Origin: CAZFAP01 sp964516325
GTDB lineage: Bacteria; Auribacterota; JABMQX01
Assembly: GCA_964516325.1 (NCBI GenBank)
Contig: CAZFAP010000092.1
Span: 1-18,890, forward strand
Reading direction: 5' to 3'
Length of the DNA stretch: 18,890 nt
Made by a program: the position numbers and the translations under genes. The notes under the pieces were generated by a model. That model searched no databases. It had not been told where the DNA came from and was given only the letters and a program-made list of their open reading frames with translations. The first letter of the stretch is position 1. Each line of letters opens with the position of its first letter. This document shows, piece by piece, positions 8,173-15,606 of the stretch.

Positions 8173-8909
8173 CCTTCCGCCTCCTCCTTCAGGGGATACT
8201 TCCCGCACGTGTGCTTCGCCCCTTCCGGGCAGTATCCCAACCGCTCGCATTTCGCCCCCGCTTCCTTCCCAAAAATCGAGGGGAGCTCCTCCTTGCAGAT
8301 GCGCAGCATCTCATTCGATAGACGCCGTATCTCCCACTGCGCCCGATTGCAGCACCTCACTGAGAAAAAGTGCAAAAGCTCCCGACAATTCATCGTAACA
8401 ACAATCTTCGTCTCCGCCGCCTCTGGCAGAATGAACCTCGCGTCCTGATTCGCTAATTCGCCCCGGATTCCTCTCTTGTTCAGCGCCCGGACAATTCGGT
8501 CGTACTTCTGCCGAATATCCTCCATCGTCGCCTCAAACATCGCCTTCAGTTCTTCATCCTTCTCAATCGTCGGCGGAATCACGTACGAAAAATCCTCCAT
8601 GCTCACATACCGCTGGCTCTGCTGCGAATACGAAGCTAGCCGGTGCCTTACAAGCTGATGGCTGCACGACCGCGAGATTCCCCGTATGGCAAACGTCATG
8701 CTCACGTGCTCAAGCGGACTCTCGTGTCCCGAAGCCACAACCTTGCGAATCAATGCCTCTTTCTTCTTCAAATCCTCTTCGCCTGCCTCCGCGCAAAACT
8801 CGTCCCCCGCGAACGCCGACGAATAGCACTGCCTGCACGCCGAATACACCACGTCCACCGCCTTCGGCGTCACCGCCATCAGTTTGACTGTCAACTCCGC
8901 TCCCGCCAT
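8169..8909 (-). CDS. thyX: Flavin-dependent thymidylate synthase ThyX
   Basis: ThyX makes dTMP from dUMP using FAD, NAD(P)H and methylene-tetrahydrofolate. The signature RHRLASYSQQSQRY (residues 88-101) is the diagnostic RHRxxSxxxxSxR motif. The flanking ESPLEHVSMTFAIRGISRSC and the C-terminal NQDARFILP and RAQWEIRRLSNEM segments also fit the family, and 246 residues is a usual length. The tail holds C221, C227 and C235 (CERLGYCPEGAKHTCG), a cysteine-rich end seen in some anaerobe ThyX proteins as far as I recall; its role is not clear from sequence. The start at 8909 has GGAGGTGAG just upstream. It is the first gene of the minus-strand series, with a likely promoter about 200 nt upstream, and its stop overlaps the IspH-UbiA start. 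Confidence 0.97.
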   Translation of the reverse strand: MAGAELTVKLMAVTPKAVDVVYSACRQCYSSAFAGDEFCAEAGEEDLKKKEALIRKVVASGHESPLEHVSMTFAIRGISRSCSHQLVRHRLASYSQQSQRYVSMEDFSYVIPPTIEKDEELKAMFEATMEDIRQKYDRIVRALNKRGIRGELANQDARFILPEAAETKIVVTMNCRELLHFFSVRCCNRAQWEIRRLSNEMLRICKEELPSIFGKEAGAKCERLGYCPEGAKHTCGKYPLKEEAEG

Positions 8910-9018
8910 CTCACCTCCAGTTGCACGACCGGTTCAGGGACCTCCCTTCTTCCGGCCCCCCCGCCTCGCCCCTCGCCCGCGCTCCGATGTTCAGAACTTG
9001 CGCCCACTCTTCCTTTCC

Positions 9019-9046
9019 ATCCCGAATCCCGAACCCCTGACCCCTG
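9019..9046. repeat. Degenerate heptanucleotide tandem repeat
   Basis: The plus strand reads ATCCCGA twice followed directly by ACCCCTG twice (four 7-nt units). It lies in the long untranslated leader of thyX. Short heptamer arrays of this kind occur between genes in several bacterial groups; no function is known here. Confidence 0.55.
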
Positions 9047-9108
9047 CACCCCACAAATGCCGACGCTCCGCGCCCCCCAATTGTTCGCCTGAAACATCCG
9101 CTCGCCCC

Positions 9109-9137
9109 ATTCTGCCCCTCGCCACCTCTCCTGTCAA
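9109..9137 (-). promoter_or_regulatory. Sigma-70-like promoter of the thyX operon
   Basis: On the minus strand, TTGACA (9137-9132, a perfect -35) is followed after 17 nt by CAGAAT (9114-9109, 4 of 6 matches to TATAAT). Transcription would start near 9102, leaving a leader of about 190 nt before thyX. The match is by eye only. Confidence 0.5.
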
Positions 9138-9193
9138 CGCCCGCGCCGCGCCCCTGTTGCCGTGCCCGGGTTCGGGACGCCAGTGAAGGTAAC

Positions 9194-9246
9194 GCCGCCG
9201 TCCCGGCGGCTGTCCCGAAAGCGTCCCGCTCTCGATGCCAGCGGGA
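9194..9246. repeat. Two adjacent hairpins between divergent genes
   Basis: GCCGCC/GGCGGC with a 5-nt loop (9194-9210) and TCCCGCT/AGCGGGA with a 9-nt loop (9224-9246). Both lie in the 528-nt gene-free region 8910-9437 between thyX (minus) and the TolB-like gene (plus). No U-run follows, so they are poor intrinsic terminators; they could be part of a dispersed intergenic element. The rest of this region holds only proline/arginine-rich chance frames and the two promoter candidates. Confidence 0.4.
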
Positions 9247-9339
9247 GGAGCGCGCGCCCATCCTCACCCAACCCATTCGGCGCCTTTCCTTCGCGCCTCT
9301 GCCCTCGTCTCTTCCCCGATGGAAGGCACGGCATCTGAG

Positions 9340-9356
9340 CTGGCTTTTGACTTGCA
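9340..9356 (+). promoter_or_regulatory. Candidate sigma-54 (-24/-12) promoter
   Basis: CTGGC (9340-9344), seven bases, then TTGCA (9352-9356) matches the sigma-54 core YTGGC-N7-TTGCW, with the conserved GG and GC in place. It sits about 80 nt before the start of the TolB-like gene. An overlapping TTGACT could instead be a -35 box, but no well-spaced -10 follows it. Confidence 0.4.
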
Positions 9357-9437
9357 GAATTCCATGCCCTGGCGCATGATATGAGGTGCGGTGGTCCGCA
9401 GACTCGTACACGCGGATTCCAAAGGAGGGGTGACAAA

Positions 9438-11045
9438 ATGCTCAGGAAACTCTTAGCCTTATTGGTTCTCGGGCAATCTCTGTGGTTATGCTGCGCGTCA
9501 TCTCCAGGGGAAAAGCCTCCTGAAAGGCAAATATCCGAGCGCCTTGTCGCGCGGACAGTGGACGAAGCGTTCTTTACCACGATGAGACCGGAGACGGCCA
9601 CGGTCAGCCCCGATGGCAGGAGGGTCGCCTACGAGACTCGCGCGGGCAAATCCGTGGTGCTGGACGGAAGGGAGGGCAAGGCATACGCGGAGGCCGTCTT
9701 TCAGCTGACCTTCAGCCCGGACAGCAGCCGTCTGGCTTATCAGGCCCAAACCGGAGCGCCGCGGTACAGTCGGGTACTCGTTGTCGACGGAAAGGATGGG
9801 AAGCACTACCGCAAAATCTACGCTGGGCCCATCTTCAGCCCCGACAGCAAGCACCTCGCGTACGTGGCGGAACCCTACCAAGAAGCGGCGTACGGGTGGG
9901 TCGTGGTGCATGACGGAAAAGACGGCGAGGTGTATACCGAAGTCGAGGTGCACGGCCGCGAAGCGGCCGAGCTGGCCATTCCCGTGTTCAGCCCAAATAG
10001 CGAGCGGCTCGCTCATGTAGCGTATGTGATTGGCCCCCTAAAGGCCATTGTCGTCGTAGATGGAAGCAGGGGGCAGGAATACGACGACGCCTGCGGGCCG
10101 ACCTTTAGCCCCGACAGCAAACGGCTTGCCTATACCGCTAAGGTCGGGGGTAGGTGGCTTGTGGTCTTAGACGGGAAGGAGGGCGAGCGATACGACGCAA
10201 TTGGCGAGGCGGTCTTCAGCCCCGACAGCAAGCGGGTGGCTTACGCCGCCGAGGCCCGTGACAAACATCTCGTCGTCCTGGACGGAGAAGACGGGGAACA
10301 GTACGACGACATCCCAGAGGACAGCCTGGTCTTCGGTCCTGACAGCAAGCGAGCAGCTTACACGGCCAGAGCCGGCAACAAGTGGTTCGTGGTCGTGGAC
10401 GGAGAACGGGGCAAGCCATACGCCTGGATCGGTCCGCCCTATTTCAGCCCGGACGGCAAGCGGCTGGCTTACGTGGCGGAAACGGGCGGCAAATGCTTCG
10501 TCGTCGTGGACGGGGAGGAAGGGAGGGGGTATGACGACATCGGGAGCCTTACCTTCAGCCCGGATAGCAAACGCCTGGCCTATTGGGCTCGACTCGGCGG
10601 ACAGAGCTTTGTCGTCCTTGACGGAGAAGAGGGCGAGAGGTATAAGTCCCGGTTCTCGGTGCACAAAGAGCGCACCTACGTTGGTCGCGGCGGCGAGCGG
10701 GTGTCCGAATTGGACGTAGCGCTCAGGGAGAAGAGCCTACGCACCTACACCGACGACAGGGGAACCAAATGGCACGAATACGGGGTGCTCCCCGCGCGAG
10801 AGAGAAAGGACTACGATACTATGGCCGGGGAACCGGTCACCTTCAGCCCTGACAGCAAGCGAGTGGCCTACGCCGCAAACCGCGGCGGTAAGTGGTCCGT
10901 GGTCGTCGAGGGAAAGGAGGGGAGGGCGTACGATGGGTTCCCGAGCCCCGCCGGGGCGCGAATCGTCTTCGACTCCCCCAACGAGCTCCATTACCTCGCC
11001 CTCAAGGGCAACGAAATCTACCTAATCGGGGAGACCCTCCCGTGA
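9438..11045 (+). CDS. Exported TolB/PD40-type beta-propeller protein
   Basis: The protein has 535 residues from the ATG at 9438, which is preceded by AAAGGAGGGG; the frame is open further upstream but has no ribosome site there. The N-terminus is a signal peptide (MLRKLLALLVLGQSLWLCC). The rest is ten or eleven WD40-like PD40 units with the consensus FSPDSKRLAYxAxxGGKWxVVxDGxEGxxYDxI, spaced about 36-43 residues. A stretch of about 56 residues rich in charged residues (SRFSVHKERTYVGRG and onward) interrupts the series between the last two typical units. The units are similar at the DNA level too, for example 'ttcagccccgacagcaag'. TolB-like propellers bind proteins or peptides in the periplasm; no enzyme residues can be named here and no Tol partner is nearby. 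The function is therefore open. The gene stands alone on its strand until 11477. Confidence 0.85.
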   Translation: MLRKLLALLVLGQSLWLCCASSPGEKPPERQISERLVARTVDEAFFTTMRPETATVSPDGRRVAYETRAGKSVVLDGREGKAYAEAVFQLTFSPDSSRLAYQAQTGAPRYSRVLVVDGKDGKHYRKIYAGPIFSPDSKHLAYVAEPYQEAAYGWVVVHDGKDGEVYTEVEVHGREAAELAIPVFSPNSERLAHVAYVIGPLKAIVVVDGSRGQEYDDACGPTFSPDSKRLAYTAKVGGRWLVVLDGKEGERYDAIGEAVFSPDSKRVAYAAEARDKHLVVLDGEDGEQYDDIPEDSLVFGPDSKRAAYTARAGNKWFVVVDGERGKPYAWIGPPYFSPDGKRLAYVAETGGKCFVVVDGEEGRGYDDIGSLTFSPDSKRLAYWARLGGQSFVVLDGEEGERYKSRFSVHKERTYVGRGGERVSELDVALREKSLRTYTDDRGTKWHEYGVLPARERKDYDTMAGEPVTFSPDSKRVAYAANRGGKWSVVVEGKEGRAYDGFPSPAGARIVFDSPNELHYLALKGNEIYLIGETLP

Positions 11046-11476
11046 CCCAACCCTCGCGGCAGACCGAAGAGCCCGCGATTCATGCCGCAGCCGGCGCGCG
11101 CCTACTCATGGTCGCCGAGGTAATCGCCCTTCTGGAATTCCCTACCCCATAAAATGGAGACAAGCGCCAAGCAAAATCAAAGGCTTATTCCGCACGAAAG
11201 TCGCACCCGAAGGCAGGCCGCGATTTCTCCGGCAGTGAGGAAGCACAAGAGACACTCCGGGCTCTGATGAATCGTTCCACCACGGACGCGGGGCAGGAAA
11301 GGGGCGGGAAAGAGGAGAATCTTGCTCGCCGACTCGCGGGAGCAAAACGCAGCCGCGTCAAAGCCACTGAAGTCGTCAGGAGTGGCACAGAACGTGCACC
11401 CCCAAAAGAACGCCTCACTCCCAGCCCTGCCTGCAAGCTCAGCCGCCAACCCCGGTAGAAAAGACGGAGACCCGCC
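11046..11476. other. Gene-free region with one hairpin
   Basis: About 430 nt between two plus-strand genes. Frames here on both strands are Arg/Ser/Pro-rich with no recognisable domain. One clear hairpin is present at 11322-11345: TTGCTC/GAGCAA continued inward by CCG/CGG, with a single bulged G and a 5-nt loop. No convincing promoter or U-run was found. Confidence 0.5.
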
Positions 11477-12670
11477 ATGAGAACAACTTCTCGGTTCGTG
11501 GGACGGACGCTAAGTGCAGCATTCTTGCTGCTCCTCTTTCCATTCACGACCATCGCGGTCACCCTCACTGACCCGGACAATTTCGGCGTCAAGAAAACCT
11601 GGTCAGGGAGTTCCCTCGGCTTGCCGGGGAACCTCGGCGGACTCTTGTTTAGCCCTGACGGCAGGACCCTGTACGTCGTCGGAGATTCAGAGACCTTAAA
11701 AAGCGCCCTCTTCGCTGTTCCGGTAACTCGAGACCCCGCCACGAATGAAATCACGGACCTGGGACCTGCCGACCAGGTTACTGTTGTTTTCGAGGGAAGC
11801 CGCACGTACCCCGGGCTCGATGCCGGCTGGGAGGTCGGCCCCGCGGGGACATTGTTCTACACCTACTGGCCGAGCCACCGCGTCGCCGAGCGTCCGGGCG
11901 GCGTCTCCGGCGCCGAAACCCTTTTCGACATGTTTCCCGTGGGACTCCCGGACTTTGTGGCAGGACTGACCTTCTCTCCACACATCACCGACCCGAATAC
12001 CGGCTTCGGAGTGATGCAGGTCAGTATATGGGACTACGGCAAGAACCGCGACCTCTACAACGTAGTGTTGAACCCGGTCGGCGAGGGTCTGTTCCAACCC
12101 AAACAGATTGAGTTGTTCGTGAGGCTGCCCTGGGAGGGCACCGGCTCCCTCCAGTACATTCCTGCCGGACCGTTCGAGGGAAGTATGATGTACGTCAACT
12201 GGGACTATGGCGAAGTCAAAATACTCCTCATCAACCGAGAAACCGGGCTTCCCGTTGACGATGGAACGGGGCTTCCCACTCTCGGCACGGTCAAACCCCG
12301 CGTTCTGCTATTCGCGTCCGGCTTTGGCAAGGGACCGTGGGGACTCGAGTTCGACCCAATAACGAACGATTTCTTCGTGTCCACCTGGTCGGGAGACCCG
12401 CACAATACAATCATTCAAATTGGGGATAAGGGCGTACCCCCTGCCGAGGACCCCAGAATCACGTCCGTCTGGGACTCCGTTTTGGGCCTGACGGTACATT
12501 GGTACGGACCGGCTGGCTGGACCCATACACTCGAGTATTCCCCGCTCCTCGTCCCGGCCGATTGGCAGCAAGTCCTCTCCGTCGAAGATGCCCCGGCGGT
12601 GAACGAGAAGACTCTACCGATGCCCTTCGGCACGAGCGGTTTCTACAGGGTCGTTTGTACCGAGCCGTGA
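11477..12670 (+). CDS. Secreted propeller-like protein with FYR C-terminal module
   Basis: The protein has 397 residues and its function is not recognised. It starts with a signal peptide (about 1-27, RTLSAAFLLLLFPFTTIA) after a GGAG ribosome site 8 nt upstream. The body contains propeller-like strands (LLFSPDGRTLYVVGD near 55, LTFSPHITDPNTGFGVMQ near 165, SGFGKGPWGLEFDPITNDFF near 275) that read like a lactonase or glucose-dehydrogenase-style fold, but no catalytic set is visible. The last 70 residues (VHWYGPAGWTHTLEYS, then ADWQQV, ending SGFYRVVCTEP) match the module at the ends of the proteins at 275-1298 and 1321-3342. It follows the TolB-like gene on the same strand after 431 nt, too far to assume one transcript, and converges on the sulfatase gene. 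Confidence 0.8.
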   Translation: MRTTSRFVGRTLSAAFLLLLFPFTTIAVTLTDPDNFGVKKTWSGSSLGLPGNLGGLLFSPDGRTLYVVGDSETLKSALFAVPVTRDPATNEITDLGPADQVTVVFEGSRTYPGLDAGWEVGPAGTLFYTYWPSHRVAERPGGVSGAETLFDMFPVGLPDFVAGLTFSPHITDPNTGFGVMQVSIWDYGKNRDLYNVVLNPVGEGLFQPKQIELFVRLPWEGTGSLQYIPAGPFEGSMMYVNWDYGEVKILLINRETGLPVDDGTGLPTLGTVKPRVLLFASGFGKGPWGLEFDPITNDFFVSTWSGDPHNTIIQIGDKGVPPAEDPRITSVWDSVLGLTVHWYGPAGWTHTLEYSPLLVPADWQQVLSVEDAPAVNEKTLPMPFGTSGFYRVVCTEP

Positions 12671-12712
12671 AACTGCTTGGCCCCGCGGGCGGGATGGAGG
12701 TGCGAGCGTACG

Positions 12713-12759
12713 CCGAAGGGCGGTGTCGCCGAGACCGTGCGGGCGGAATCTCCCTTCGG
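12713..12759. terminator. Inverted repeat between convergent genes, possible terminator
   Basis: CCGAAGGG (12713-12720) and CCCTTCGG (12752-12759) are perfect 8-nt arms around a GC-rich loop that can fold further (CGGTGTC/GAGACCG with one mismatch). It fills most of the 103-nt gap between two genes that end facing each other. No U-run follows on either strand, so termination is only suggested by position. Confidence 0.4.
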
Positions 12760-12773
12760 GCAGAGCGGTCGCC

Positions 12774-14234
12774 CTACCTTTCGTAATTCAGAAGAATGAG
12801 CCAGGGGTCTTCCGTTCTGCGGCGGAAGGAGAGCACCTCGCTCCGCAGTTGTTCCAGCGTCGTTCTGGATGATGGGTCGCTCGCGAGATTCCGCAACTCC
12901 TCCGGGTCACTTGACAAGTCGTACAACTCCTCCCGCTCTCTGTGCAGGTACGATTTGACGCTGCGCTTTCCCATCATGCCATCTTCTCGTCGGAGGACAG
13001 CCTGCCATGACGAAGAAGCATACAAGTCCGACGCTGGCGGAAACTCCAGCTCAGGAAAGAGATTGTTCAGATACTTGAACCGCCGCGTCCGAATTCCCCT
13101 CATCGGATAATACATCGTGATTTCGTGGAAGGTGTGTGAGAGGAAAACTCTGTCCCAGCCTTCGGGCTTCTCCTCACCGAGAATTCCGAGGAATGATCTT
13201 CCGTGAAGCCCATAGCCGGGAATCGGGGTTTGAGCCCATTCGAGGATTGTCGGGGTAACGTCCGTGAAACTGACCATCGCCTCGTTGACCCGCCCCGTTT
13301 TCGAGAGCGTCGGCGAGCGAACGATCAGCGGCAGATGAACCCCCGGATCGTACAGGGTCGTCTTCGCGCCAGGGAAAGGAATGCCGTTGTCGCTGAGAAA
13401 CACGATGAGCGTGTCATCATACCGTTTTGACTTCTTCAATTCCTCCATCACCAACCCCACGCCCTGATCCATCCGGCTGACTGCCTGATACTGCTCCGCA
13501 AGTTCTCCTCGCACCTCCGGGCAGTCCGGGAGGAAATACGGCACTTTCACGTCAGACGGAGAATAGGTGATTTTCTTTATGCCCGGGTACTCCTGGTCGT
13601 TCGCGAATCCCTTTGCGGCTCGGTGAGGATCGGCGAACCCGACCAAAAGAAAGAACGGTTTTTCCCGGTTCTGATTGAAGAACTCACCTGCCATTTTCGC
13701 CATTTGATAGACGTTCCGGTTGCCCCCAAGCCCCCGAGCCGGAGCCACGAAATCGAAGCCAAAGGATTCCGGAGGCCCGACGTGGAGCTTCCCGATGACG
13801 CCCGTGAAGTATCCGTTGCCTTTCAGAAGCGCTGGGAGGGGCTTGACCGAATCGAAGAGGCGGAAGTGATGGTAAGCGTGCTCGTGCCCGTACTGCCCGT
13901 TGGCGTGATTGTGCAGGCCCGTCAGAATGACCGAGCGGCTGGCGCTGCACGAGGCACACGTGGCAAACGCGTTCGTGAACCTCACTCCCTGGGCGGCTAA
14001 GTCGTCCAGGTGAGGAGTCCGTATCCCCTCATTGCCATAGCAGCCGCATTCATCCAACCCTTGATCGTCGGCGATCAACAAAAGCACATTTCGCTGTCGC
14101 GGCGTTCGCCCCGAGCCCGGCAACTCGGCGCCAATCGCCGCAAGCCCGCTCCCGCTTGCCATGCCAATCGCAGCGGCGCCTCCCAGGCATTTTCTGAAAA
14201 ACCCTCGCCGATTCATACTTTGCTTGTGAGCCAT
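12774..14234 (-). CDS. Tat-exported sulfatase, N-sulfoglucosamine sulfohydrolase-like
   Basis: The protein has 486 residues from the ATG at 14234, which has GGAGG 7 nt upstream. The N-terminus MNRRGFFRKCLGG is a twin-arginine signal. The sulfatase fold is clear: metal-binding IADDQG (D56, D57), the formylglycine motif CSASR (C96-R100) followed by SVILTG, K149 and H151 in GKLHVGP, H204 in DPHR, D282-N283 in SDNGIPFP, and K291. Long stretches such as RMDQGVGLV, SDNGIPFP and EITMYYPMRG are, from memory, very close to mammalian heparan N-sulfatase (SGSH), so the likely reaction is removal of N-sulfate from glucosamine; this substrate is inferred. Ala98 replaces the usual Pro of CxPSR. Cys96 needs a maturase (FGE or anSME), none of which is in this window. 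The gene is divergent from the DUF1080 gene. Confidence 0.93.
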   Translation of the reverse strand: MAHKQSMNRRGFFRKCLGGAAAIGMASGSGLAAIGAELPGSGRTPRQRNVLLLIADDQGLDECGCYGNEGIRTPHLDDLAAQGVRFTNAFATCASCSASRSVILTGLHNHANGQYGHEHAYHHFRLFDSVKPLPALLKGNGYFTGVIGKLHVGPPESFGFDFVAPARGLGGNRNVYQMAKMAGEFFNQNREKPFFLLVGFADPHRAAKGFANDQEYPGIKKITYSPSDVKVPYFLPDCPEVRGELAEQYQAVSRMDQGVGLVMEELKKSKRYDDTLIVFLSDNGIPFPGAKTTLYDPGVHLPLIVRSPTLSKTGRVNEAMVSFTDVTPTILEWAQTPIPGYGLHGRSFLGILGEEKPEGWDRVFLSHTFHEITMYYPMRGIRTRRFKYLNNLFPELEFPPASDLYASSSWQAVLRREDGMMGKRSVKSYLHREREELYDLSSDPEELRNLASDPSSRTTLEQLRSEVLSFRRRTEDPWLILLNYER

Positions 14235-14604
14235 ATCTGTGCCTCCATGACCTATTCGCTGCCGTTGACTAAAGAAACTGCACTCCAACCTGACACCCGG
14301 CCCGCTTGAACTCTGCGGGACCGGGGCGTCTCTTGAGTCTGACCAACAGCCAGGGTTACTTATTACTTTCCGGGTTGGCCTCTAATTTACATCCTTTTCA
14401 AAGAAGGTCAACCCGCTCGTTCTACCCACGTGGACACCGCAACTGGCGGATTCCGATTGTCCTTGATATTTGGGCGTCGTCGGCGAGAATATTACAGTCG
14501 CTTGAGCCATGTTACCTCGTCGTGAGCAGCGCGGTTGTCGCTCAAGCGGCACGATACAAGGAAAATCGAAACCATAGAACAAATGGCGAAGGGAGGGAAT
14601 GAGA
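14235..14604. promoter_or_regulatory. Divergent control region with CGCTTGARC motifs
   Basis: This 370-nt gap separates the sulfatase and DUF1080 genes. CGCTTGAAC occurs at 14303-14311 and CGCTTGAGC at 14499-14507. The exact inverse GCTCAAGCG is at 14540-14548. The last two form a perfect 9-bp inverted repeat with centres 41 nt apart. They could be operator half-sites for one regulator of both genes or a leader hairpin for DUF1080. I did not find a convincing sigma-70 box on either strand; 14352-14402 is the most A/T-rich part. Confidence 0.35.
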
Positions 14605-15282
14605 ATGAAAAGACTGCATCTTGTGGCGGCGGTTCTCGTGGCTTGCTTCCTGGCAGGCGCGTCCCTGGCCGCCGAGAAGGGCGATTGGATTAGCCTTTTC
14701 AACGGCAAGAACCTCGACGGCTGGGTGCTCCGCAACCCGAACGGGAGGCAGAGCTGGAGCGTGGTGGATGGCGTGCTCCACAATGAATCCTCCAACGACA
14801 ATCGCGGCACCGACCTGGTCACAGTGGAAAAGTTCGGCGACTGTGAGCTGCACATCGAGTTCAAGGTCCCCAAGGGAGGAAACAGCGGCGTGTACCTCCA
14901 GGGACGCTATGAGGTTCAGGTCGGGGATTCGTTTGGGCAGGGTCTCAACAAGGGAATGTGCGGCGCCATCTACGACAAGATCGTCCCCACCGTCAACGCC
15001 TGCAAGCCGCCGGGAGAATGGCAGAGGTTCGCCATCACCTTCCGGCAGGCTCGGCTCGACGCCTCAGGGAATGTCGTCAAGAAGGCTCGCATCACGGTCG
15101 TGCAAAATGGCAACAAGATCATTGACGACAAGGAAATCGAGGGCGTTACCGGCGGCGCGCTCGACAAACAGGAAGGAAAGCCCGGCCCCCTCATGGTCCA
15201 GGGAGACCACAGCTCCGTTGATTATCGCAATATCCGCATCAGGACTCTCAACCCGACCCCGGCTCTCCTGAAGCCTCTTTGA
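14605..15282 (+). CDS. Secreted DUF1080 protein (3-keto-glycoside hydrolase family)
   Basis: The protein has 225 residues. I chose the ATG at 14605 over the one at 14599 because GGGAGGG is then about 8 nt upstream. A signal peptide (MKRLHLVAAVLVACFLAGASLAA) precedes the mature start EKGDW. The domain hallmarks are FNGKNLDGW (about 31-39), SWSVVDGVLH, a long EFKVPKGGNSGVYLQGRYEV stretch, GEWQRFAITF, and a closing MVQGDHSSVDYRNIRIR. This jelly-roll family (PF06439) is now linked to hydrolysis of 3-keto-disaccharides, and many members in PVC bacteria accompany sulfatases and dehydrogenases. The specific substrate cannot be read from sequence. No 3-dehydrogenase partner is in the window. The gene diverges from the sulfatase and converges on the ADP-ribosylglycohydrolase-family gene, fitting a glycan-use patch. 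Confidence 0.92.
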   Translation: MKRLHLVAAVLVACFLAGASLAAEKGDWISLFNGKNLDGWVLRNPNGRQSWSVVDGVLHNESSNDNRGTDLVTVEKFGDCELHIEFKVPKGGNSGVYLQGRYEVQVGDSFGQGLNKGMCGAIYDKIVPTVNACKPPGEWQRFAITFRQARLDASGNVVKKARITVVQNGNKIIDDKEIEGVTGGALDKQEGKPGPLMVQGDHSSVDYRNIRIRTLNPTPALLKPL

Positions 15283-15606
15283 TAAGTCGGCGAGAGTGCG
15301 ATACAACCTGGTTCTCGCTGGAAAAGCCATCACGCATCCGGACAACTCTCCCGCCGGACAATCCCGGCAGAGTACGGGTCCCGTAGGGTACGTCGGAGAC
15401 GACCGTAGGGCTGGCGGAATGTCTCCTTGGTTTTAGATGGGATGAACAGGGTGGACGGCATGGAGAGCATGATCCCGTCTATCCTGTTATCCTGTCCGAC
15501 CTCTTGCCTTCTGGGCGGGGCGCCGCCTACTCAACGGCGGGGTCATCCCGTCAGAAAGACTCCTTTGCGAAGCTTTGGGCGTTAGCGAACTCATGAATCC
15601 CCGTGC
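15283..15606. other. Gene-free convergent intergenic region
   Basis: 324 nt between two genes that end facing each other. It contains the inverted repeat at 15440-15492 and small hairpins near 15378-15402 (ACGG-GTC-CCGT and GTCG-GAGA-CGAC). No coding frame with support was found. Confidence 0.5.
15440..15492. repeat. Imperfect inverted repeat, possible bidirectional terminator
   Basis: GGATGAACAGGGTGGACGG (15440-15458) pairs with CCGTCTATCCTGTTATCC (15475-15492) with a few mismatches and a 16-nt loop. The ATCCTGTT-type wording looks like the dispersed 'atcctgttcatcctgt' intergenic repeats seen in many environmental genomes, and a further ATCCTGTCC follows. Its site between convergent genes would suit transcript ending, but there is no U-run. 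Confidence 0.45.

Noticed and set aside
8173..8250. Upstream start giving a 603-residue IspH-UbiA protein
   Set aside because: The extra 26 residues lie inside thyX and are not IspH-like; the ATGA overlap start matches the family N-terminus.
11185..11805. 206-residue open frame on the minus strand covering the gene-free region and the next gene's start
   Set aside because: Ser/Arg-rich with no recognisable pattern, and it overlaps a well-supported signal-peptide gene on the plus strand.
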